Notes: generated by a model not told the origin, from the letters alone. Counted from the stretch's first letter, positions 28,181 through 37,771 are shown. The stretch is DNA of 64,000 nucleotides from Comamonadaceae bacterium OS-1 (GCA_027923965.1 AP026969.1:372001-436000), one strand, 5' to 3'. Numbers and translations are program-made.

Positions 28181-29647
28181 ATGTTCCTGGTCAGTTTGAA
28201 AAATATCCGCTCGGCGGCTGTGGTGTGCAGCATGGCCCTGGTGTCGGTGGCAACCCTGCTGCCGAGTGCGCCGGTGTGGGCGCAAACCCGCACGCTGCCG
28301 GACTTTACCGATCTGGTGGAGCAGGTGGGGCCGTCGGTGGTCAACATCCGCACCTTGGAGAAAGCCTCGGCCCACGCGGCGCAAGGCAATGGCATGGACG
28401 AAGACATGCAGGAGTTCTTCAAGCGTTTCGGTGTGCCCATTCCGAACATGCCACGCCAAGCCCCGCGCCCGCAAAAACCCCCGCAGCAAGAGGAAGAAGT
28501 ACCGCGTGGCGTGGGCTCGGGCTTCATTTTGAGCACCGACGGTTACATCATGACCAATGCCCACGTGGTTGAAGGTGCCGATGAGGTCCTGGTTACCCTG
28601 ACCGACAAGCGTGAGTTCAAGGCGAAGATCATTGGCTACGACAAGCGCAGCGACGTGGCCTTGGTCAAGATTGATGCCACCGGCCTGCCCGCCGTCAAGC
28701 TGGGCGATGTGGGTCGCCTGAAGGTCGGTGAGTGGGTGATGGCGATTGGCTCGCCTTTTGGCCTGGAGAACACCGTCACCGCAGGTATCGTCAGCGCCAA
28801 ACAGCGCGATACCGGTGACTACCTGTCCTTCATCCAGACCGACGTGGCCATCAATCCCGGCAATTCCGGTGGCCCGCTGATCAACATGCGCGGCGAGGTG
28901 GTGGGCATCAACAGCCAGATCTACTCGCGCTCCGGCGGTTTTATGGGCATCTCTTTTGCCATTCCCATCGACGAAGCATCCCGCGTGAGCGACCAACTGC
29001 GCGTCTCGGGCCGGGTGTCGCGTGGCCGCATTGGGGTGCAGATCGAAACCGTGTCCAAGGAAGTGGCGGATTCGGTGGGCCTGGGCAAGGCGCAGGGCGC
29101 GTTTGTGCGCGGTGTGGAAACCGGCTCGCCCGCCGAAAAAGCCGGTGTGGAAGCCGGTGACATCATCACCAAATTCGACGGCAAGGCGATCGACAAGTCT
29201 TCAGACTTGCCGCGTCTGGTGGGCAATACCAAGCCTGGCTCCAAGAGCAGCCTGACGGTGTTCCGCCGCGGAGCCACCAAGGAATTGACGGTGTCGATCG
29301 CCGAGATCGAGGACGATAAACCCGTCAAAAAGGCCTCGGGCAAGGAAGAAAAGCCCAAGGCATCGTCCGCGGGTCAGCAGTTAGGCTTGGTCGTGAGCGA
29401 GTTGACCGATGCGCAGAAGAAAGAACTCAAGCTCAAAGGCGGTGTCAAGGTCGATAGCGCCACTGAGGGCGCAGCCCGTGCCGGTGTGAAAGAGGGCGAT
29501 GTCATCGTGGCCATTGCCAATGCCGAGGTCAACAATGTCAAGGAGTTCGAGGCGGCAGTGGCCAAGATGGACAAAAACAAGCCCATCAACCTGCTGCTGC
29601 GCCGGGGCGAGTGGGCCCAATACGCCTTGATCCGGCCTTTGAAGTAA
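28181..29647 (+). CDS. mucD: Periplasmic DegP/MucD-type serine protease
   Basis: HtrA-family protease/chaperone for misfolded periplasmic proteins. About 488 residues: signal peptide (cleavage after VWA), trypsin-like domain with His128 (TNAHVV), Asp158 (SDVALVK) and Ser229 (GNSGGPL), then two PDZ domains (about residues 260-350 and 390-480). The ATG at 28181 has GAAGGA eight bases upstream; the ATG at 28172 overlaps that ribosome site, so I disfavour it. Last gene of the sigma-E operon. Confidence 0.94.
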   Translation: MFLVSLKNIRSAAVVCSMALVSVATLLPSAPVWAQTRTLPDFTDLVEQVGPSVVNIRTLEKASAHAAQGNGMDEDMQEFFKRFGVPIPNMPRQAPRPQKPPQQEEEVPRGVGSGFILSTDGYIMTNAHVVEGADEVLVTLTDKREFKAKIIGYDKRSDVALVKIDATGLPAVKLGDVGRLKVGEWVMAIGSPFGLENTVTAGIVSAKQRDTGDYLSFIQTDVAINPGNSGGPLINMRGEVVGINSQIYSRSGGFMGISFAIPIDEASRVSDQLRVSGRVSRGRIGVQIETVSKEVADSVGLGKAQGAFVRGVETGSPAEKAGVEAGDIITKFDGKAIDKSSDLPRLVGNTKPGSKSSLTVFRRGATKELTVSIAEIEDDKPVKKASGKEEKPKASSAGQQLGLVVSELTDAQKKELKLKGGVKVDSATEGAARAGVKEGDVIVAIANAEVNNVKEFEAAVAKMDKNKPINLLLRRGEWAQYALIRPLK

Positions 29648-29660
29648 GGCCGGGCGCATC

Positions 29661-29698
29661 CTAAAACCCTCTGAACCGTACAGGTTTTGGGGTTTTAG
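29661..29698 (+). terminator. Stem-loop after mucD
   Basis: CTAAAACCC (29661-29669) pairs perfectly with GGGTTTTAG (29690-29698), with an inner AACC/GGTT pairing in the loop. The T-rich 3' arm serves as the U tract. It starts 13 bp after the mucD stop. Confidence 0.7.
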
Positions 29699-30009
29699 AT
29701 GCGGCAGCCTAGGGAAAATACGCTGTCATAAATATTTCTTGCAGGCTTTAAAAATCGCATAAAAGTTTGTGTCTACTAACTTAAAAATGGGCTTGCAACG
29801 ATTTTGGATAGAATCGAAGCTCCGTTTGTTAGGTTTTGACCATATCAAAAATGCTGGAATCCACCATGCGGGAAGCGTCCCTATGGTGCACAGGTGGTCC
29901 ACAAACCGCCCACATGTTGTCCAGAAACCTATCCACTGCCCTGTGAACAAACTGTGCATAAAACCTCTGTTGTGGCCCTGCAACGCATGACCCGACCGGG
30001 TGTTCGGAC
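29699..30009. other. A/T-rich gene-free gap with DnaA-box-like words
   Basis: No supported gene is seen here. The first half is unusually A/T-rich for this genome. Between 29884 and 29961 there is a group of TTATNCACA-like words: tggtgcaca (29884-29892), tggtccaca (29895-29903), cctatccac (29928-29936), tgtgaacaa (29942-29950, one mismatch on the minus strand) and tgtgcataa (29953-29961, a perfect DnaA box on the minus strand). DnaA binding is an inference from these words. Confidence 0.4.
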
Positions 30010-30037
30010 TTTGCAAGTCAGGCTTTTTGCCTACAAT
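30010..30037 (+). promoter_or_regulatory. Putative promoter of a small RNA before lepA
   Basis: -35 TTTGCA (30010-30015), 16-bp spacer, -10 TACAAT (30032-30037). The next gene start is 160 bp away, and an intrinsic terminator intervenes, so the transcript would be short. Confidence 0.45.
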
Positions 30038-30043
30038 GAAGTT

Positions 30044-30108
30044 CCAGCTATCGCAGTTGCCAAAGATTGTTGGTTCAGGGCGCGTTCGTTTTCGACGCGC
30101 CCTTTTTT
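30044..30108 (+). ncRNA. Candidate 65-nt small RNA with its own terminator
   Basis: Downstream of the putative promoter, a strong intrinsic terminator GGGCGCG-TTCG-tttt-CGA-CGCGCCC (30078-30102) is followed by six T residues. Placing the start about 7 bp after the -10 box gives an RNA of roughly 65 nt with an unstructured 5' half. No open frame fits. I do not recognise an Rfam family. Alternatively it is a leader attenuator of lepA. Confidence 0.45.
30078..30108 (+). terminator. Rho-independent terminator upstream of lepA
   Basis: A 7-bp all-GC stem GGGCGCG / CGCGCCC with inner TCG/CGA pairing and a T6 tail, located 90 bp before the lepA start and well beyond the mucD terminator. Confidence 0.85.
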
Positions 30109-30197
30109 CGTTTATTACCCATGATTTGCGTGGACTTGGGGCTGCAGTGCAGCCTGGGCCAGGCAAGTGATTTCACTTTAAGTAAAGCTTTTCGTTG

Positions 30198-32006
30198 ATG
30201 AAAAACATCAGAAATTTCTCCATCATCGCGCACATCGACCACGGCAAATCAACGCTGGCAGACCGCTTGATCCAACGCTGTGGCGGTCTGGCCGAACGCG
30301 AAATGGAAGCCCAGGTGCTGGATTCGATGGACATCGAAAAAGAGCGCGGCATCACGATCAAGGCGCAAACCGCTGCCCTGCACTACAAGGCGCAAGACGG
30401 GCAGATCTACAACCTGAATCTGATCGACACCCCGGGCCATGTGGACTTTTCCTACGAGGTCAGCCGCTCGCTGTCGGCCTGCGAAGGCGCGCTGCTGGTG
30501 GTCGATGCCAGCCAGGGCGTGGAAGCCCAAACCGTGGCCAATTGCTACACCGCGCTGGAGCTGGGCGTGGAAGTGGTGCCGGTGCTGAACAAGATGGACT
30601 TGCCCAACGCCGACCCGGACAACGCCAAGCTGGAAATCGAAGACGTGATCGGCATCGATGCCACCGATGCGATTCCCTGCTCGGCCAAAACCGGCCTGGG
30701 CATTGACGAAATTCTGGAAGCCATCGTGGCCAAGGTGCCTTCGCCCAAGGGTGACCCGGCAGCCCCATTGCGCGCCATGATCATCGACAGCTGGTTCGAC
30801 CCTTATGTGGGCGTGGTGATGCTGGTGCGCGTGGTCGATGGCCGCCTGGCCAAGGGCGAGCGCATCCGCATGATGGCCTCGGCCGCCTGCTACAACGCCG
30901 ACAACCTGGGGGTGTTCACCCCGGCCACCGAAGTGCGCCAGTCGCTGGAGGCGGGCGAGGTGGGTTTCATCATCGCTGGCATCAAGGAACTGCAAGCCGC
31001 CAAGGTGGGCGATACCGTCACCCTGGACAAAAAGCTGCCCAACAACGCCGGCCCGGCCGAAGAGGCCTTGCCCGGTTTCAAGGAAATCCAGCCCCAGGTG
31101 TTTGCCGGGCTGTACCCCACAGAAGCCAGCGAATACGAGTCGCTGCGCGATGCGCTCGAAAAGCTCAAGCTCAACGATGCCTCGCTGCACTACGAGCCCG
31201 AGGTGTCGCAGGCGCTGGGTTTTGGTTTCCGCTGTGGCTTTTTGGGCTTGCTGCACATGGAAATTGTGCAGGAGCGCCTGGAGCGCGAGTTCGACCAGGA
31301 CCTGATCACCACCGCCCCCAGCGTGGTCTACCAGGTGGCGCGCTCGGACGGCACCATAACCATGGTGGAAAACCCCTCCAAGATGCCGGATTCCAGCCGC
31401 ATGGAGGAAATCCGCGAACCCATCGTCACCGTGCACCTGTACATGCCGCAAGACTATGTGGGTGTGGTGATGACCCTGGCCAACCAGAAGCGCGGCGTGC
31501 AGATGAACATGGCCTACAAGGGTCGCCAGGTGGTGCTGACGTATGAGATGCCGCTGGCCGAGATCGTGCTGGACTTCTTTGACAAGCTCAAATCGGTGAG
31601 CCGGGGTTACGCCTCCATGGACTACGAGTTCAAGGAGTACCGCGCGGCCGACGTAGTCAAGGTGGATATTTTGCTCAACAGCGAAAAGGTCGATGCCTTG
31701 TCGATCATCGTGCACCGCAGCCAGTCGCAGTACCGGGGCCGGGCCGTGGTGGCCAAGATGCGCGAGATCATTTCGCGCCAGCAGTTCGACGTGGCCATCC
31801 AGGCGGCCATTGGCTCCGGCATTATTGCCCGTGAGACAATCAAAGCGCTGCGCAAGAACGTCATTGCCAAGTGCTATGGCGGCGACATTTCGCGCAAGCG
31901 CAAGCTGCTGGACAAGCAAAAACAAGGTAAAAAACGCATGAAGCAAATCGGCTCGGTAGAAGTGCCGCAAGAGGCTTTTCTGGCAATTCTGCAGGTGGAA
32001 GATTGA
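30198..32006 (+). CDS. lepA: Elongation factor 4 (LepA)
   Basis: Ribosome-bound GTPase that back-translocates or remodels stalled ribosomes. 602 residues, full length. G-domain motifs HIDHGKST (G1), [12 protein letters not shown] (G3) and NKMDLP (G4), then the EF-G-like domains and the unique C-terminal domain ([19 protein letters not shown]). I chose the ATG at 30198. First gene of the lepA-lepB-rnc-era-recO-pdxJ-acpS series. Confidence 0.97.
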   Translation: MKNIRNFSIIAHIDHGKSTLADRLIQRCGGLAEREMEAQVLDSMDIEKERGITIKAQTAALHYKAQDGQIYNLNLIDTPGHVDFSYEVSRSLSACEGALLVVDASQGVEAQTVANCYTALELGVEVVPVLNKMDLPNADPDNAKLEIEDVIGIDATDAIPCSAKTGLGIDEILEAIVAKVPSPKGDPAAPLRAMIIDSWFDPYVGVVMLVRVVDGRLAKGERIRMMASAACYNADNLGVFTPATEVRQSLEAGEVGFIIAGIKELQAAKVGDTVTLDKKLPNNAGPAEEALPGFKEIQPQVFAGLYPTEASEYESLRDALEKLKLNDASLHYEPEVSQALGFGFRCGFLGLLHMEIVQERLEREFDQDLITTAPSVVYQVARSDGTITMVENPSKMPDSSRMEEIREPIVTVHLYMPQDYVGVVMTLANQKRGVQMNMAYKGRQVVLTYEMPLAEIVLDFFDKLKSVSRGYASMDYEFKEYRAADVVKVDILLNSEKVDALSIIVHRSQSQYRGRAVVAKMREIISRQQFDVAIQAAIGSGIIARETIKALRKNVIAKCYGGDISRKRKLLDKQKQGKKRMKQIGSVEVPQEAFLAILQVED

Positions 32007-32971
32007 TGCAAGTTCTGACGGCGATGGTTCTGGCGGCTTTTGTCGCCTATGGTGGGGCTTGGTACATGGGCATGCTGGAGGGCAACTTTGCCTTGCTGCT
32101 GTTTCTGGCCACCCTGGTGACCGGTTTGTACTGGCTGGCCGAGCGGTTTTACTTTTTGCCGCGCCGCCAGCAGGCGGTGGTGGCGTTGGAACAGTCGGCG
32201 GCCCAGCGGCTGGCCGAACTGAACAAAATGGGCATCACCCAGGTAGACACCGTGTCGCCCGACACCAAGGTGCGAATGTTGCAACAGCCCTGGTGGCTGG
32301 ACTGGACTGCGGGCCTGTTTCCGGTGATTCTGGCGGTGTTCTTGTTGCGCTCGTTTCTGTTTGAGCCATTCAAAATCCCGTCGGGCTCGATGATTCCCAC
32401 GCTGTTGGTGGGCGACCTGATTTTGGTCAATAAATTCCACTACGGCGTGCGCTTGCCGGTGCTCAACACCAAGATCACCGAGGGCACAGCACCCCAGCGC
32501 GGCGATGTGATGGTGTTTCGCTACCCACCCAAGCCCAGCCTGGACTACATCAAGCGGGTGGTGGGCGTGCCGGGTGACGAGGTGGCCTACATCAACAAGC
32601 GCTTGACCATCAATGGCAAGCCGCTGGACACCAAGGCGATCCCTGACTTCTTTGACGAAGACCAGATGCGCTACTTCAAGCAGTTTGAAGAAACCCTGGG
32701 CGACCAACCGCACCGTCTGCTCAATGACGAGAGCCGCCCCGCTTTTGTGCAGGGCGCGGACGACTTCGCGTTTCGGCAAAACTGCCAGTACAGCGTCGAA
32801 GGTGTGGTTTGCAAAGTCCCGGAAGGCCAGTATTTCATGATGGGCGACAACCGCGACAACTCGCTCGATTCACGCTACTGGGGCTTTGTGCCCGACAAAA
32901 ACATCGTCGGCAAGGCCTTCTTTGTGTGGATGAATTTTGGCAACATCAAGCGCATCGGTGCGTTCCACTAG
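32006..32971 (+). CDS. lepB: Signal peptidase I
   Basis: Cleaves signal peptides of secreted proteins at the membrane. 321 residues with two N-terminal membrane helices (about 3-22 and 88-110). The Ser/Lys dyad is Ser128 in IPSGSMIPTL and Lys183 in YIKRVVGVPGDE. Box E GDNRDNSLDSRYWGFV is present. The ATG at 32006 shares a base with the lepA stop (TGATG). Confidence 0.96.
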   Translation: MQVLTAMVLAAFVAYGGAWYMGMLEGNFALLLFLATLVTGLYWLAERFYFLPRRQQAVVALEQSAAQRLAELNKMGITQVDTVSPDTKVRMLQQPWWLDWTAGLFPVILAVFLLRSFLFEPFKIPSGSMIPTLLVGDLILVNKFHYGVRLPVLNTKITEGTAPQRGDVMVFRYPPKPSLDYIKRVVGVPGDEVAYINKRLTINGKPLDTKAIPDFFDEDQMRYFKQFEETLGDQPHRLLNDESRPAFVQGADDFAFRQNCQYSVEGVVCKVPEGQYFMMGDNRDNSLDSRYWGFVPDKNIVGKAFFVWMNFGNIKRIGAFH

Positions 32972-32988
32972 GTTTGAAAGGGCAAGTG

Positions 32989-33342
32989 ATGAAACATGCA
33001 TTGAGATCCAAACAACGCGGCCTGTCTTTCTTCGGCGTCGTCTTTTTGGGCCTGGTGATCTTCTCGGTGTTCGTGGTGGGGGCCAAGGTGGTACCAACCG
33101 TGATCGAGCACCAGGCTATTCTGAAAGCCCTGGAAAAATCCAAGGGCGGTAACACGGTGCCCGAAGTGCGCTCCATTTTTGACAAAGCCGCCACCATCGA
33201 CGACATCTCGTCCGTGTCCGGTAGGGACCTGAACGTGACCAAGAACGGCGACAAGGTGGTCGTCTCTGTCGCCTACAACAAAGAAATTGAATTGGTGGGC
33301 CCGGCATATTTGCTCATCAAGTACACCGGAACCAGCAAATAG
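32989..33342 (+). CDS. DUF4845 family small membrane protein
   Basis: 117 residues. A basic N-terminus (MKHALRSKQRG) precedes one membrane helix (about residues 12-32), followed by a small periplasmic domain (VVPTVIEHQAILKALEKS). The family is regularly found between lepB and rnc in beta- and gammaproteobacteria; its function is unknown. 17 bp after lepB and 1 bp before rnc. Confidence 0.88.
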   Translation: MKHALRSKQRGLSFFGVVFLGLVIFSVFVVGAKVVPTVIEHQAILKALEKSKGGNTVPEVRSIFDKAATIDDISSVSGRDLNVTKNGDKVVVSVAYNKEIELVGPAYLLIKYTGTSK

Positions 33343-33343
33343 C

Positions 33344-34045
33344 GTGAACGATGGCCTTTTAGCGCTGCAGCAACGGCTGCAGCATGTTTTTTCCGATGGC
33401 AAATTGCTGGTGCGTGCCACCACCCACCGCAGCTTCTCAAGCGACCACAACGAGCGGCTCGAATTCCTGGGCGACTCGGTCTTGAACCTGTCGGTGGCCG
33501 GCCTGCTCTACACCCGGCTCAAAGACCTGCCCGAGGGCGATCTCTCCCGCGTGCGCGCCAACATGGTCAAGCAAGACACCTTGCACCAACTGGCGGTGGT
33601 GCTGGATTTGCCCAGCGTGCTGCGCCTGGGTGAGGGCGAGGCCCGCTCTGGCGGCCAAAAACGCCCGTCCATCCTGGCTGATGCTCTGGAAGCCGTGATC
33701 GGTGCGGTGTACCTGGATGCCGGGTACGACGCTGCCGAGGCCCTGGTACACCGCCTGTTCGAGGCGGTGGAAATCAATCCCCAGATGCAGGCCATCGGCA
33801 AAGACCCGAAGACCGAGTTGCAGGAGTGGCTGCAGGGCCGCAAAATGAAAGTACCCGCCTACCGCGTGGTCAGCACCTTGGGGGCTGCCCACCGGCAAAC
33901 CTTCGATGTGGAATGTGAAATTGTTGAGCTCGGCCAAACCGAGCGCGGCATTGGCGGCTCGCGCCGCGCTGGTGAACAGGCTGCGGCGGCTGCCATGCTG
34001 GTCAAACTTCAATCCAAAGCCGTCGCCGTGAAAGCCTCCAAATGA
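33344..34045 (+). CDS. rnc: Ribonuclease III
   Basis: Double-strand RNA endonuclease for rRNA and mRNA processing. 233 residues starting from a GTG ([12 protein letters not shown]). The catalytic signature [11 protein letters not shown], the second-site acidic residues ([14 protein letters not shown]) and a C-terminal dsRNA-binding domain ([12 protein letters not shown] ... [16 protein letters not shown]) are present. It begins 1 bp after the DUF4845 stop and overlaps era by 4 bp. Confidence 0.95.
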   Translation: MNDGLLALQQRLQHVFSDGKLLVRATTHRSFSSDHNERLEFLGDSVLNLSVAGLLYTRLKDLPEGDLSRVRANMVKQDTLHQLAVVLDLPSVLRLGEGEARSGGQKRPSILADALEAVIGAVYLDAGYDAAEALVHRLFEAVEINPQMQAIGKDPKTELQEWLQGRKMKVPAYRVVSTLGAAHRQTFDVECEIVELGQTERGIGGSRRAGEQAAAAAMLVKLQSKAVAVKASK

Positions 34046-35079
34046 CCGCAAGCCAAAACCCCGAATCCCTTCCCGATTCCGTTCCCGAATCCGCTGACAC
34101 CCCGGAAGATGCCCTGTCCTCGCTGGAAGGCATGCTGGCTGGGCTGAAAAAAGTGGCCCCCGGTGGCGACACCACGGGCCAGCGCTGCGGCCTGGTGGCC
34201 ATCGTCGGCAAGCCCAACGTGGGCAAATCCACACTGCTCAACGCCGTGGTGGGCCAGAAGATCAGCATCACCTCGCGCAAGGCTCAAACTACGCGCCACC
34301 GCATCACCGGCATCCGCACCCGCGAAAACACCCAGTTTGTGTTTGTGGACACCCCGGGCTTCCAGACCCACCACAACAACGCGCTGAACCGCTCGCTGAA
34401 CAAAACCGTGCTGGGCGCGGTGGGCGATGTGGACCTGATCCTGTTTGTGGTGGAAGCCGGTAGCTTCACCCTGGCCGATGCCAAGGTGCTGTCGCTGCTC
34501 AAGCAAGACATCCCCGTGCTGCTGATCGCCAACAAGCTGGACAACGTGCACCGCCGGGCCGAAATCGCCCCCTGGCTGCAAACCATGCAAGAGCGCCACA
34601 AGTTCGCCGAATTTGTGCCCATGTCGGCCAAGAACGCCAAGGACATCGAGCGCCTGTTCGCCATCTGCGCCAAGTACCTGCCCGAGCAGGGCTGGTGGTA
34701 TGCCGAGGATGAGCTCACCGATCGCAGCGAGAAGTTCCAGGCGGCCGAAACCGTGCGCGAAAAGCTGTTCCGCCTGACCGGCGACGAGCTGCCCTACACC
34801 TCCACCGTCATCATCGACAAGTTCGAAGAAGAGCCGCCCGCCCGCAAAGGCCAGAAGCGCCTGCTGAAAATCGCTGCCACCATCGTGGTCGAGCGCGATG
34901 GCCACAAGGCCATGGTGATCGGCGACAAGGGCGAGCGCATCAAGCGCATCGGCATGGAAACCCGTGTCGAGCTCGAAAAGCTCATGGATGCCAAGGTGTT
35001 CATCGAGGTGTGGGTCAAGGTCCGCTCCGGCTGGGCGGATGACGAGGCCCGCGTGCGCTCTTTCGGCTACGGCGACTGA
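34042..35079 (+). CDS. era: GTPase Era
   Basis: Assembly GTPase that binds the 3' end of 16S rRNA. 345 residues. It carries an extra, Pro/Asp/Glu-rich N-terminus of about 48 residues compared with E. coli Era. Then come G1 GKPNVGKS (56-63), G3 DTPGFQ, G4 NKLD, and the KH domain with [11 protein letters not shown]. The ATG overlaps the rnc stop (ATGA). Confidence 0.96.
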   Translation: MTASQNPESLPDSVPESADTPEDALSSLEGMLAGLKKVAPGGDTTGQRCGLVAIVGKPNVGKSTLLNAVVGQKISITSRKAQTTRHRITGIRTRENTQFVFVDTPGFQTHHNNALNRSLNKTVLGAVGDVDLILFVVEAGSFTLADAKVLSLLKQDIPVLLIANKLDNVHRRAEIAPWLQTMQERHKFAEFVPMSAKNAKDIERLFAICAKYLPEQGWWYAEDELTDRSEKFQAAETVREKLFRLTGDELPYTSTVIIDKFEEEPPARKGQKRLLKIAATIVVERDGHKAMVIGDKGERIKRIGMETRVELEKLMDAKVFIEVWVKVRSGWADDEARVRSFGYGD

Positions 35080-35130
35080 CCCAGCACCCCCCAGGCTGCC
35101 GACAGGCCTAGGCGTGCATTTTTGTCTACC

Positions 35131-35880
35131 ATGGCCACCAAACGCACGCTGGATGAACCCGCCTATGTGCTGCACCGCTACGACTGGAGCGAATCCAGCC
35201 TGATCCTGGAGGTGTTCACCCGCCACCAGGGCCGCATGGCCATCGTGGCCAAGGGCGTGAAAAAGCCCACCTCCAACTTCCGCCCCATCCTGCTGCCCCT
35301 GCAGCCCCTGCGGCTTTCGTTTGGCGGCGATGCCGAGATCCGCACCCTCAAGGCCGCGGAGTGGGTGGGCGGCCATGTGATGCCCACCGGAGACGCGTTG
35401 CTGTCGGGCTACTACCTCAACGAATTGCTGATGCGCCTGCTGGCCCGTGACGACCCGCACGCCGTGCTGTTCGATGCCTACGCCATTGCGGTGCAGGTGC
35501 TGGCCTCCGAGCACGGCGAGGCGTTGCAACCCGCGCTGCGGGCCTTCGAGCTGCTGCTGCTGCGCGAGATCGGCCTGCTGCCCTCGCTGGACGCGCAAAC
35601 CATGACGCTGGAGCCGCTGGACCCCGCAGGCCGCTACAGCCTGGTGGCCGAAGGCGGCTTGCGCCAAAGCCAGGCGGATGACCGCGCCAGCCTCAGCGGC
35701 GCACAGTGGCTGGCGTTGCAGCAATCACTGCAGGCGGGTGCCCCCTTTACCGCCACTTTGCGCGCCTGTGCCGAGGTATTGAACGGCCTCAAGCCCCAGC
35801 TACGGGCCGTGCTGCACTACCATTGCGGCATGGCAACGCTGCATACGCGGCAACTAATGATGGACCTGCAAGCCCTATGA
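35131..35880 (+). CDS. recO: DNA repair protein RecO
   Basis: Mediator that loads RecA in the RecFOR pathway. 249 residues: an N-terminal OB domain ([24 protein letters not shown]) and an alpha-helical C-terminal domain. The four zinc-binding cysteines of some RecO proteins are not present in the usual spacing. I chose the ATG at 35131 ([12 protein letters not shown]). It lies between era and pdxJ as in relatives. Confidence 0.94.
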   Translation: MATKRTLDEPAYVLHRYDWSESSLILEVFTRHQGRMAIVAKGVKKPTSNFRPILLPLQPLRLSFGGDAEIRTLKAAEWVGGHVMPTGDALLSGYYLNELLMRLLARDDPHAVLFDAYAIAVQVLASEHGEALQPALRAFELLLLREIGLLPSLDAQTMTLEPLDPAGRYSLVAEGGLRQSQADDRASLSGAQWLALQQSLQAGAPFTATLRACAEVLNGLKPQLRAVLHYHCGMATLHTRQLMMDLQAL

Positions 35881-35881
35881 C

Positions 35882-36013
35882 TTCCATGCCCATTTCAATC
35901 CGATATGTCGTTGCTGCGCCTTGCCCCTCCTATGACATCGCCAGATGGCAGAGGAAAAGCTAAAGCACTGTCTGCGGCTTTGCGCCTAATCTCGAACTGA
36001 AATGGACATGGAA
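35882..36013. repeat. 22-bp inverted repeat spanning the recO-pdxJ gap
   Basis: The left arm at 35882-35903 and the right arm at 35992-36013 are inverted copies matching at 19 of 22 positions. The three differences are all transitions that pair as G-U in a minus-strand RNA. The right arm ends on the first base of the pdxJ ATG and contains its Shine-Dalgarno-like GGACATGGA. The 88-bp interior has no recognised gene. It could be a MITE-like element or a translational control hairpin. Confidence 0.55.
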
Positions 36014-36771
36014 TGACAATTTCTTCTGCGCGCACCGCGCTTTCCGTCAACGTCAACAAGGTCGCCCTGGTGCGCAACACCCGCCACCTGGGCATCCCCA
36101 GCGTCGCCCGCGCGGCCACGCTGTGCCTGCAGGCGGGAGCCCAGGGCATCACCGTGCACCCCCGGCCCGACGCACGGCATATCCGCCCGGACGACGTGAC
36201 CGAGCTGTCGGCGCTGCTGAAAAAGTGGCCCGACCGCGAATTCAACATCGAAGGCAACCCGTTCCAGAACCTGATGGACTTCGTGCGCCAGTGCCGCCCC
36301 CAGCAGTGCACCTTTGTGCCCGACGGCGAAGACCAGTTCACCAGCGACCACGGCTGGAACCTGGCGCAAGACGGCGAACGCCTGCGCCCTTTGATTGCCG
36401 AGGCCCAAAGCCTGGGCGTGCGCGTCAGCCTGTTCATGGACCCCGTGCCCGCATCGATGGCGCTAGCCAAAGCCGTGGGGGCCGACCGCGTCGAGCTTTA
36501 CACCGAGACCTTTGCCAGCGCCTTTGGCCAACCGAATTTTCAAGAGGTTTTTGAGCAGTTTGTGCAGACAGGACGGGCGGCAGCAGCTATTAACTTAGGA
36601 GTGAATGCCGGCCACGACCTGAACCGCGACAACCTCACCACCTTCCTGCGCGGCTGCCCCATGGTGCAAGAAGTGTCCATCGGCCACGCCCTGGTGGCCG
36701 ACGCGCTGGAGCTGGGCTACGCTGCGACCGTGCAAGACTACCTGCGCTGCATTGAAGCAGCCGTTGCTTGA
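36013..36771 (+). CDS. pdxJ: Pyridoxine 5'-phosphate synthase
   Basis: Forms the pyridine ring of vitamin B6 from 1-deoxyxylulose 5-phosphate and aminoacetone 3-phosphate. 252 residues, TIM-barrel, with the PdxJ blocks LSVNVNKVALVRNTR, GITVHPRPDARHI, FNIEGNP and GVNAGHDLN. Residues about 188-197 (AAAAINLGVN) are encoded with atypical TTA/GGA/AGT codons that match a fragment of the dispersed repeat. Usually followed directly by acpS; here a Uma2 gene intervenes. Confidence 0.95.
   Translation: MTISSARTALSVNVNKVALVRNTRHLGIPSVARAATLCLQAGAQGITVHPRPDARHIRPDDVTELSALLKKWPDREFNIEGNPFQNLMDFVRQCRPQQCTFVPDGEDQFTSDHGWNLAQDGERLRPLIAEAQSLGVRVSLFMDPVPASMALAKAVGADRVELYTETFASAFGQPNFQEVFEQFVQTGRAAAAINLGVNAGHDLNRDNLTTFLRGCPMVQEVSIGHALVADALELGYAATVQDYLRCIEAAVA
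36574..36602 (-). repeat. Possible repeat fragment inside pdxJ
   Basis: Read on the minus strand, the segment gives ctaagttaatagctgctgcc. This resembles the repeat's left half (ctaatttaatagctgcttgc). Only about 20 bases match, and the encoded GVNAGHDL block right after it is normal PdxJ sequence. Confidence 0.3.
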
Positions 36772-36786
36772 CAAGGAGTACCTGCG

Positions 36787-37371
36787 ATGGGTTTACCGCT
36801 TAAGAACCTCAACATTCTGGATTTTGTGGCCTGGGAGAATGCCCAGCCCACGCGCAACGAGTTCTACCGGGGCGAAGTGTTCGCCATGGTCGGGCCGCGC
36901 CGGGTGCATGGCGAGGTGGTGGGGAATGTGTTTGCGGCGCTCAAGCGGCATCTCCATGGATCCCGTTTCCGCGTGTATGGCCAAAGCATGAAGCTCCAGG
37001 TGGCCGACGACGCGCTGTTCTACCCGGACGTGTTCGTCACCTGCGACGCGCAAGACCTGCGCACGGACCGCATCTTCCGCGCGCCCACAGTGGTGCTGGA
37101 GGTCTTGTCGCCCACCACCGCCGGGTTCGACCGGGGCCTGAAGTTCGCCACCTACCGGCGCATCCCGTCGCTGCAAGAGTATTTGCTGATCGACCCGGTG
37201 GAGCGCAGCGTGGAGCTGTTTCGGCGCAATGCCCAGGGTCTGTTTGAACTGCACGACATGACGGCAGCGCCCAACCTGGTGTTGGCTAGCGTGGGGCTGG
37301 AAATGTCCATCGCCGACGTGTTCGAAGGCGTGGAGCCGGGCGACACCACGGACGAAACCCCCAACCCATGA
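36787..37371 (+). CDS. Uma2-family (DUF820) putative endonuclease
   Basis: 194 residues with the Uma2 PD-(D/E)xK-like core: [18 protein letters not shown] near the N-terminus, YPDVFV (Asp81) and [13 protein letters not shown] (Glu105), then [17 protein letters not shown]. The catalytic layout appears complete. Uma2 proteins are annotated as restriction-like endonucleases, mostly of unknown role. It starts 15 bp after pdxJ, and its stop overlaps the acpS start by 4 bp (ATGA), so it is fully integrated into the operon. Confidence 0.85.
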   Translation: MGLPLKNLNILDFVAWENAQPTRNEFYRGEVFAMVGPRRVHGEVVGNVFAALKRHLHGSRFRVYGQSMKLQVADDALFYPDVFVTCDAQDLRTDRIFRAPTVVLEVLSPTTAGFDRGLKFATYRRIPSLQEYLLIDPVERSVELFRRNAQGLFELHDMTAAPNLVLASVGLEMSIADVFEGVEPGDTTDETPNP

Positions 37372-37766
37372 TCTACGGCATCGGCACCGACATCTGCGAC
37401 GTGCGGCGCATCCGCGCCAGCCTGGAGCGGCATGGCGACCGGTTTGCCGAAAAAGTGCTCAGCGATGCCGAGCTGGTGGTGTGGCGCAGGCGCAGCGAGC
37501 GCAATGTCGAGCGCGGTGTGCGCTACCTGGCCACCCGCTTCAGCGCCAAGGAGTCCTTCAGCAAGGCCATCGGCATGGGCATGCGCATGCCCATGACCTG
37601 GCGGCTGTGCGAGATTGGCAACCTGCCCAGCGGCCAGCCGGTGATCGTGCTGCACGGCGTGCTGAAAACCTGGTTCGAGGAGCGCAAACTGAGCGCCCAT
37701 GTGACCGTGACCGACGAGACCGACTACGCCGCCAGTTTTGTGGTGGTGGAGCAGCCACCGGTCTGA
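37368..37766 (+). CDS. acpS: Holo-[acyl-carrier-protein] synthase
   Basis: Transfers phosphopantetheine from CoA to AcpP Ser37. 132 residues with the magnesium-binding Asp8 ([14 protein letters not shown]) and the second motif [13 protein letters not shown]. Length and motifs are complete. Coupled to the preceding Uma2 gene by an ATGA overlap. Confidence 0.95.
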   Translation: MIYGIGTDICDVRRIRASLERHGDRFAEKVLSDAELVVWRRRSERNVERGVRYLATRFSAKESFSKAIGMGMRMPMTWRLCEIGNLPSGQPVIVLHGVLKTWFEERKLSAHVTVTDETDYAASFVVVEQPPV

Positions 37767-37771
37767 AGTTG

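Noticed and set aside
29769..29990. 73-codon plus-strand frame in the same gap
   Set aside because: No Shine-Dalgarno, no family resemblance, and a composition unlike neighbouring genes.
29726..30166. 146-codon minus-strand frame in the mucD-lepA gap
   Set aside because: No domain and no convincing ribosome site, and it runs through the sRNA terminator and DnaA-like words; better read as non-coding.
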